A stretch of DNA of 64,000 bases from Chaenocephalus aceratus (lineage: Eukaryota; Chordata; Actinopteri; Perciformes; Channichthyidae). Within the stretch, counting starts at the first letter, position 1; each line of letters starts with the position of its first letter. Shown piece by piece: positions 58,036 to 64,000 of this stretch. The stretch covers positions 3,005,527 to 3,069,526 of the forward strand of contig CM043798.1 in the NCBI GenBank assembly GCA_023974075.1. The letters are read 5' to 3'. The notes beneath the pieces were generated by a model. It was not told where the DNA came from and did not search any database. It saw only the letters and a list, made by a program, of their open reading frames with translations. The position numbers were made by a program, and so were the translations under genes.

Positions 58036-59623
58036 CTCGGAGGCTCGGCTATGCAGCTGCAGGTTTACAATTTCAGGCACAGACTCATACCAGGTCTGCT
58101 CGTCCTGCCTCGGGCTGGAACACGCCCGGGAGGCTATCAATAACCCCGGCTCGTGCGGGCATTGTACCCACTTCACCATGAAGAGCCTCCGCCGACGGTT
58201 AGCACGCCAAGCTAGCTTGTCGGGACAGGACCCCCTCATGTCCGCTGATTCGCCGTCCGGCAATCAAGACATGGTGGCGTCCGCCGCAGAGATTGAGCCC
58301 CGCGTTGTGTCAGACTGGGGCTCAACAACAGCGACAGCCGCTGAACCGGAGCCCCACGCCGTTTCAGGCTGGGACCCGGTGGCGGCAAGAGCGGAGCCCA
58401 GCGCTGTGTCAAGCTGGGGCTCCCAATTGGACCTCACCATGGTTCCACCCGCGGAGGATGTCCTGGAGTTGGACTACATGGAGGACGAAGAGGATACCTC
58501 TGAGTTCCTCCTGTCTGACTCAGATGGGGATGACATCTGCGTTTCATTGGCTCAGGCTGCTAAGCCGGGAGTGATCTCCGCTCCCCCGGGCGAGAGCACA
58601 CCAGCTTCGCCCGTCCTAAGCATGGACTTGCAGGCCGTGTGTCACCGCGCTGCATCCAGGCTGGACATCCCATGGCCTTAAGCGGCCAAGGAGACCTCCA
58701 GATCTCGCTACGGGGGGAAGATCTTGCCCCAAGCAGCGAGGACGAAGAGGCAGCTCCTTCCAATCTTTCTGGAGATGCTGGACGAGGTGTCGGTCTCGTG
58801 GAGAGACCGTCCCTTCAGCAACAAGGCCCCAATCCAGGGTGCCTCCTCCCTGGACTGTGACGGTATGGAGAGGCTCGGCCTGCTCCGCATGCCGCCCATG
58901 GAACCGCTGGTGGCAGCCCACCTCCAACCGAGGCTGGCTTCGACACCAAGCAGGAACCCCATGCTACCGACAAAGGCAGACCGGTTCCAGTCAGCGATGA
59001 CCGAACGGGCCTATAAAGCCACAGCTTTGTCCGCCAGGGCTCTCAACGTCTCCTCGCTGCTGACCGCCTACCAGGCGGAGCTTTGCGAGGACATGTCGAG
59101 CAGACCTGAGCCTGCTGTGTGGGACGAGATCGCAGCGATCACGGACATTTGCCTCCGTGTGCAGCACTGTGCAGTCCAAGCCACGGGCAAAGCACTGGGA
59201 ATGATGGTGGTACAGGAGAGAGCCAGGTGGCTCAACCTGACCAACCTTCCAGACCGGGAAAAAGAGGATGTTCTGGACTTGCCTATTGTTCCCGAGGGCA
59301 TATTTGGCTCCGCTCTAGCTTCAATGCAGCTGAGGTGCGAGTCAAAAAGGAAGGGAGACGAGGCTCTCCAGCTCTGTCTCCCCCGAAGGGTCCAGCTGCC
59401 ACCTCCAATGGTCCCGCGGCAGGCCTTCACCCAAGCTGTCTCACGTCCTGCCCGGTTCAAAATACCAAAGCAGCAGAGACCGCAGCCCGTCCCGGGTCCC
59501 CAGCCCAGGTACGAGGTAAGAGGGACCTGGCCAAGAAAATCTCCGGTCCCGGCAGAGGCCGCTCAGGCGCAGCCGACCCAGGTTTTCAGCCACCAGGCGA
59601 GGAAGAAGAAGCGGGCGGCCTGA
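57998..59623 (+). pseudogene. DIRS gag-like protein with one in-frame stop
   Basis: The frame opens at MDPSLPHTRGVRD. The N-terminal part has Cys/His pairs (VCSSCLGLEHA and CGHCTHF), likely a metal-binding nucleocapsid-like region. An acidic Ser/Glu-rich segment follows (about residues 140-180). A TAA at 58679-58681 interrupts after LDIPWP; the same frame then continues to 59623 with SWRDRPFSNKAP, LRMPPMEPLVAAHLQPRL, KADRFQSAMTERAYKATALS, VVQERARWLNLTNL and a basic C-terminus (RKKKRAA). The second part is the best conserved in fish DIRS elements. With one stop in about 540 codons, decay is slight. Confidence 0.85.
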
Positions 59624-59984
59624 CAGCCTCCTCTCCTCTCCTCGATGAAGGAGCTGGAAGTTCCCTGTTCCCCAGCTCCAGAGCACGTTCCAGTGTTGGA
59701 TGCTCATGTGTTTTCGGGGTGCCGCCATGCCCCCATCTTCCCGCCGCCTCGAGTGATGCCAAAACGTCATCCTCAAGTTCGCGCCATCAGGGAAATGGAC
59801 TTAACATCAAAGACAGCAAGTTCCGCTGCCTGTTTAAGTCACACAAACACATGTCATCATTGTTGTTTCAAAATAAATCATTTTCCACTGTCGTGTTCAG
59901 GCTTGAAGCCAAAGGCGCAGTCAATGAAAATGAAAAGAAAAACAATAAACAGTCTGTCGTCTCCCCCTCTTTTGAGAGCGGCTA

Positions 59985-60650
59985 CAGCCTTTCTCAAATA
60001 TCTCAAAAGATACAAATTCAGAATGCTCACTCATACATCTCTGTTGCGTCTCGTGCGCCAAAACGACTGGTTCACATCAGTTGACCTGAAAGATGCGTAT
60101 TTCCACAGCCCAGTATATTACCCACACAGGAAATATCTGAGGTTCGCCTTTCAGGGTGTCTGTTACGAGTACAGAGTACTTCCCTTCGGTCTGTCTCTCA
60201 GCCCACGAGTGTTTGTACGGTGTACGGAAGCCGCGATAGCCCCGTTGAGCCAACAGGGTATTCGCCTGGCAACTTATCTGGACGATTGGCTCCTTCTCGC
60301 ACAGTCGGAGCAAGAGGCTATTACGCAGACGAATGTCCTCGTAAAACACCTGCTCGACCTGGGTTTTGTAATAAACACAGAAAAGAGCATGTTGTCTCCA
60401 GCCCAGACTGTACTCTTCCTGGGCCTACGCCTGAATTTGGTGTCCTTTACAGCCCGCTTGTCAGCAGAGAGAGTGAAAGCCTTCAGGGCTTGCCTCGCTC
60501 ATTTCCAGCCACACAAATATGTTCTCTTCAGATCATATCTGCGGTTGCTGAGGCTCATGGCGTCAGCCATTCTGGTGGTACGACTGGGACGCTTACACAT
60601 GAGGGAGTTTCAGCGCTGGGTAGCTGCCCTCAGACTGGACCCCGCGCGTC
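59985..60650 (+). pseudogene. DIRS reverse transcriptase domain (N-terminally incomplete)
   Basis: The frame reads FRMLTHTSLLRLVRQNDWF, TSVDLKDAYFHSPVYYP, YEYRVLPFGLSLSPRVFV, the catalytic box ATYLDDWLLLAQ and GFVINTEKSMLSP with FLGLRLN. These are the RT palm and thumb motifs of DIRS elements. The upstream finger motifs usually seen before FRMLT (of the VPKK and LRPILDLR type) are not found in any frame between the gag end and 59985, so that part is deleted or strongly changed. The frame is part of an open reading frame from 59645 to 62221; near 60645 the protein-coding signal moves to another frame. Confidence 0.85.
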
Positions 60651-61556
60651 ATGGCGCGGAGAGTGATGGTCACTATGAAATGCGTAATGGCTCTGCGCCA
60701 CTGGCTACACCCGACTTTTCTAGTACGGGGCGTACCTATGGGTGCTGTCCTATCGCGGAAGGTGGTCACCACAGACGCATGTCTGACGGGCTGGGGGGGT
60801 ATATACGAAGGTCGACCTGTGAGGGGTCTCTGGAGCAGAGACCTCCAACGGTCACACATAAATTATCTGGAGCTTTTAGCGGTGTTCCTCACCCTGAATT
60901 GCTTTCTGCCTTTTCTCAGAGGACATCATGTCCTCGTGAGGACAGACAACACGACCACAATATCGTATATAAACCGCCAAGGGGGTTTGCGGTCTCTCCA
61001 GTTACACATGCTGGCACGCAAACTGATCTTATGGAGCTGCGGACGTCTCCTCTCTCTGAGAGCAACGCACGTACCGGGAGTGATGAACCTCGGGGCGGAT
61101 CTGCTGTCCAGAGGTGCACCACTATATGCAGACTGGACTCTATATCCAATGATTGTGAGTCAGCTGTGGGTGCGTTATGGCCAAGCCGCGGTGGATATGT
61201 TCGCATCAAAAGAAAATGCTCAATGTCAGCTGTTCTTTTCAATGCACGATTTAAACGCACTGTTAGGCGTGGACGCGCTCGCGCACGTTTGGCCTCCGGT
61301 CCTTCTGTACGCGTTCCCACCCCTGGCTCTGATAACCCCAACTCTGGCCAGAGTGAAAGAACAACGCCACACACTTATCCTGATAGCTCCGCACTGGCCT
61401 GCTATGTACTGGCTGGCGGAGATATATCAGCTGCTGTGTGGGCAGCCGTGGCAGCTCCCGCTACGCAGGGACATACTGTCTCAGGCGGGGGGGGACTTTC
61501 ACCCACACCCAGAGCACGGGGCACTATGGGCCTGGCCCGTGAGTGGTACAATCTGA
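60651..61556 (+). pseudogene. DIRS RNase H and methyltransferase-like region
   Basis: In the +1 frame relative to the RT, the sequence reads VVTTDACLTGWGGIYEG, SHINYLELLAVFLTLNCF, VLVRTDNTTTISYINRQGG and HVPGVMNLGADLLSR, the RNase H acidic motifs (D, E, D, D). It continues through AVDMFASKENAQCQLFFS, LGVDALAHVWPPVLLYAFPP, LILIAPHWPAMYWLAEI and PLRRDILSQ, the region annotated in DIRS1 as methyltransferase-like. It ends at a stop at 61556. A one-base shift near 60645 separates it from the RT; intact relatives fuse the two, so this is probably a mutation. Confidence 0.82.
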
Positions 61557-62546
61557 ATACAGTGAGACTCCCTCAGAAGGTGATAAACACTATTCAGAGT
61601 GCGAGAGCTTCCTCCACCAGGTCTCTCTATGACTGTAAGTGGAGGGTGTTTGAGGAGTGGTGCCTTCAAGAAGGACACATCTCTTTTCAATGTCCTGTCG
61701 GGGTGATTCTATCATTTCTACAGGACTTAATCGATAAACACAGAGCTTTCTCTACGATCAAGGTGTACCTGGCTGCTATTGCTGCATGCCATGTGGGCTT
61801 TGAGGGTAAGACGGCTAGCCAACATCCTTTGGTCTGCCGTTTTATGAAAGGGGCTCGCAGGCTCCTCCCTGTTTCCAGGTCACTGGTGCCCTTATGGGAC
61901 TTGTTAGTGGTTTTAGATGGGCTCACTCGAGCTCCATTTGAACCCCTGGAAGAAGCTGACATGAAACACCTGTCACTGAAGACAGTGCTGTTACTGGCTC
62001 TGGCATCTGCCAAGCGAGTCAGTGACATTCATGCGCTCTCTGTACATCCTTCGTGCACTCAGTTTGCCCCGGGGCAAACGAGAGTGTTGCTGAAGCCCAA
62101 CCCTGCCTTTATACCTAAGGTGGTTGGCTCATGTACCCCAATTGACATTGTGGCCGAATTTGCTGTGTCCAGTCCGTGCTTTACGCACCTATATGGACAG
62201 GTCAAAAGAGTTTTGTTGTAATGACCAACTCTTTATATCCTGGGCTAACCCTCAGAAGGGCAAGCCCGTTACCAGGCAACGGCTCTCCCACTGGATTGTG
62301 GAAGCGATTGCTCTGGCTTATACGAGTCAGGGTTTGCAGGCACCAACGGGCCTGCGTGCTCATTCTACTCGTGGACTGGCTACATCCTGGGCTTTGTTCA
62401 AGGGTGTTTCCATCCAAGACATCTGTGCAGCAGCGAGCTGGTCCTCGCCGCTCACTTTTGTCCGCTTTTACAGGCTAGATGTCTCTGCTCCAAGTGTGGC
62501 CCGTGCAGTGCTGGGTCCCGTGTTGAGACAAGGTTCTGCCTGTTAA
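61527..62546 (+). pseudogene. DIRS tyrosine recombinase (frameshifted)
   Basis: Part one is in the frame ending at 62221: VINTIQSARASSTRSLYDCK, WRVFEEWCLQEGHISF, STIKVYLAAIAACHVGF and LLLALASAKRVSDIHALSVH with the first catalytic Arg. Part two, in the next frame to 62546, has LLCPVRALRTYMDRS, TRQRLSHWIVEAIALAY, LRAHSTRGLATSWALFKG and FVRFYRLDV, giving the H-x-x-R and Tyr of the catalytic set. The frame changes near 62150-62165, where about 15-20 residues between the halves also appear lost. The 5' part overlaps the end of the RNase H/methyltransferase frame, as is usual for DIRS elements. Confidence 0.85.
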
Positions 62547-62606
62547 GTTCTGGTTGTTTTTGGTGATTTTCGAGATAAGCATGTCTAGCAATACGGGAGT
62601 TTCAAT

Positions 62607-62703
62607 ATCCCATAGTGAGACATCGAACGGAGTGTTATGAATGAGAACTATAGGTTACTTACGTAACCCCAGTTCTCAACTAACATGAAGTGAGATGTCT
62701 CAC
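62607..62703 (+). repeat. DIRS internal complementary region
   Basis: The first part (atcccatagtgagacatcga and on to 62647) is the complement of the left terminus; the second part (ggttacttacgtaacccc and on) is the complement of the right terminus. They meet at the GTT/AAC shared by both ends. Confidence 0.9.
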
Positions 62704-62726
62704 CAGGCAGCCCTTCTTGCTAAGGC

Positions 62727-62899
62727 GAAGCGAGAAGAGGTGCTTATTTTGAATGATGCTGCGTCGTAGCGCAAGCTACTTAAAGGGTGGGTGGATTCCC
62801 TGACGTTGACGTCAAGATCACCAGCCAATCAGGATTGGCGTAATGAGATTGATGCTTCTGTTTGCATACACGTTGAGGCGCATCCCATAGTGAGACATC
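62727..62899 (-). repeat. DIRS right inverted terminal repeat
   Basis: Complement of 57371-57538, ending with catcccatagtgagacatct. The element runs on for about 50 bases beyond it to GTT at 62946-62948. Confidence 0.92.
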
Positions 62900-62948
62900 T
62901 CACTTCATGTTACTCTGAGTGATGGGGTTACGTAAATAACCTATAGTT

Positions 62949-63484
62949 TTCATCTTCTAGAACACTTGACAAGCACTGATCTATACAGTTTAATTAAAGA
63001 TATATTGCAGGCTGGTAACGCTAGTCCTGTTCTGCTTTTGACAGCTCTAAACTGATATCGATCAATCTGGAAATATATTTGAGTTTTGTATTACTGTTTG
63101 TATAACAATAACGACAAATATTAGGCATAATGACATGATACATTGTTTTATTGTGAAAAACTTTTGTTTTCTGTGAAGGCATATTTTACATTACATATTT
63201 CAGATTGCTCTTTAAAATATATCACTAGCTGGATAATAGTTCCCATCTTTCCCCATGCACTCTATATGAATATGAACATGAATGGTTTCATGTTAAAGCC
63301 TTCCAGTAGGACATATGTTTTTTCATAGTAAATTGCAAAAGGTTATTTGTTTTCAGCTCAGCATATTCTCAATGGAGGCTTATTGTGTTTTCTTGTTATT
63401 TAATGTGACATGGAAACATGTCATCTATATTTCATCATGCTTACATATCAGTGGCGAACCGTGTCTATCACAACTGGACCTTCT
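62949..63484. other. Spacer, nothing recognised
   Basis: AT-rich sequence between the DIRS element and an L2 fragment. No coding motif was seen. Confidence 0.4.
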
Positions 63485-64000
63485 GTAAGGCAAGGCAAGG
63501 CAAGTTTATTTATATAGCACCTTTCAACACAAAGACATTCAAAATGCTTTACAAAAAACGAAAAACATTAAGAAAATGGCATTTAAAATCAGTCATTAAA
63601 AAGAAAAGATAATAAAATAAACATTAAAAGAAAAAATACAAGTTAAAAGTTACAGTGCAGTCTAAGATATGAATAGTTCAATTAAAAGCAGCGGCAAAAA
63701 GAAAAGTCTTCAGCCTGGATTTAAAAGTAGTAAGAGTTGCAGCAGACCTGCAGGTTTCTGGGAGTTTTTCCAGATATTTGGAGCATAATAACTGAACGCT
63801 GCTTCTTCATGTTTAGTTCTGACTCTGGGGACAGAAAGCTGACCATCCCTGAATACCTGAGAGATCTGGATGGTTCATAATTTAGCAGGAGGTCAGAAAT
63901 CTATTTTGGGCCTAAACCATTCATCCATGCTTTATAAACCAGCAGCAGTATTTTTGAAATATATTCTTTGACACACAGGAAGCCAGTGTAAAGACTTCAG
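63485..64000 (-). mobile_element. L2-type LINE 3' part, cut by the window end
   Basis: It starts with repeated 'ggcaa' units and 'agtttatttatatagcacct', the complement of the L2 tail at 39450-39492. The region 63680-64000 is the complement of the ORF2 end (compare 39005-39310) but has several disruptions, so it is an older copy than the one at 38405. Confidence 0.8.

Larger units (their letters stand above)
57347..62948 (+). mobile_element. Nearly full-length DIRS-like tyrosine-recombinase retrotransposon
   Basis: It carries gag, reverse transcriptase, RNase H, a methyltransferase-like region and a tyrosine recombinase in that order. Inverted terminal repeats of about 170 bases lie at 57371-57538 and 62727-62899. 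The internal complementary region (62607-62703) is complementary to the outer edges of both termini: its first half pairs with the left edge (57347-57388), its second half with the right edge (about 62890-62948). Both outer ends carry GTT. This layout defines DIRS1-type elements, which replicate through a circular intermediate and integrate with the recombinase, so no target duplication is expected. Breaks: a TAA in gag, a missing RT N-terminal part, and frameshifts in pol and in the recombinase. Confidence 0.9.

Noticed and set aside
60916..61374. 152-codon minus-strand frame in the DIRS element
   Set aside because: Antisense shadow of the RNase H region; no motif.

Overview
The window is nuclear DNA from a bony fish, most likely a percomorph teleost. 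It has intron-split vertebrate genes with long AT-rich introns, many (CA)n microsatellites, and a fish-type transposon load (L2 and Rex-like LINEs, hAT and TTAA-type DNA elements, a DIRS-like tyrosine-recombinase retroelement). No bacterial-style operon, CRISPR array or rRNA gene is present.

Two host genes are recognisable, both on the minus strand. Pannexin 3 (panx3) is complete in four coding exons between 9806 and 5109 and predicts a 461-residue channel subunit. Upstream of it lies pknox2, a TALE-class homeodomain transcription factor. Eight coding exons run from 48509 down to the stop at 14237. They cover the MEIS/PBX-interaction domain, the linker, the homeodomain and an acidic tail; the first coding exon(s) lie beyond 64000 or were not recognised. 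All exon joins keep frame and use GT-AG sites. About 4.4 kb separates the pknox2 stop from the panx3 start codon, and both genes are transcribed the same way.

Region by region: 1-4 kb is repeat-rich flank; 4-10 kb is panx3; 10-14 kb is spacer plus the probable pknox2 3' UTR; 14.2-24.4 kb holds seven pknox2 exons with short introns. The intron from 24.4 to 48.3 kb is filled with mobile DNA. It includes a 5.3-kb hAT-like composite (25.0-30.3 kb), a LINE fragment (31 kb), a foldback element rich in X-box-like motifs (32-34 kb) and a 9-kb DNA transposon with 'AT' target duplications and THAP and YqaJ gene remnants (35.9-44.9 kb). The last contains an L2 LINE, which was itself invaded by a hAT carrying a Rex-like LINE and a long inverted repeat. 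From 48.5 kb on, upstream of the first recognised exon, come a TTAA-flanked element, three minisatellites within 1.1 kb, a hAT with an exact 8-bp duplication, and a 5.6-kb DIRS-like element (57.35-62.95 kb) with inverted terminal repeats and the diagnostic internal complementary region.

The host genes show no sign of acting in one pathway; their link is positional. The most notable observations are the nearly complete but multiply broken DIRS-like element, the layered THAP/YqaJ transposon, a roughly 97-unit TG tract 12 nt downstream of the homeodomain-exon splice donor of pknox2, and a hydrophobic C-terminal segment in panx3. Family names for mobile elements are based on recalled motif patterns and were not checked against a database.
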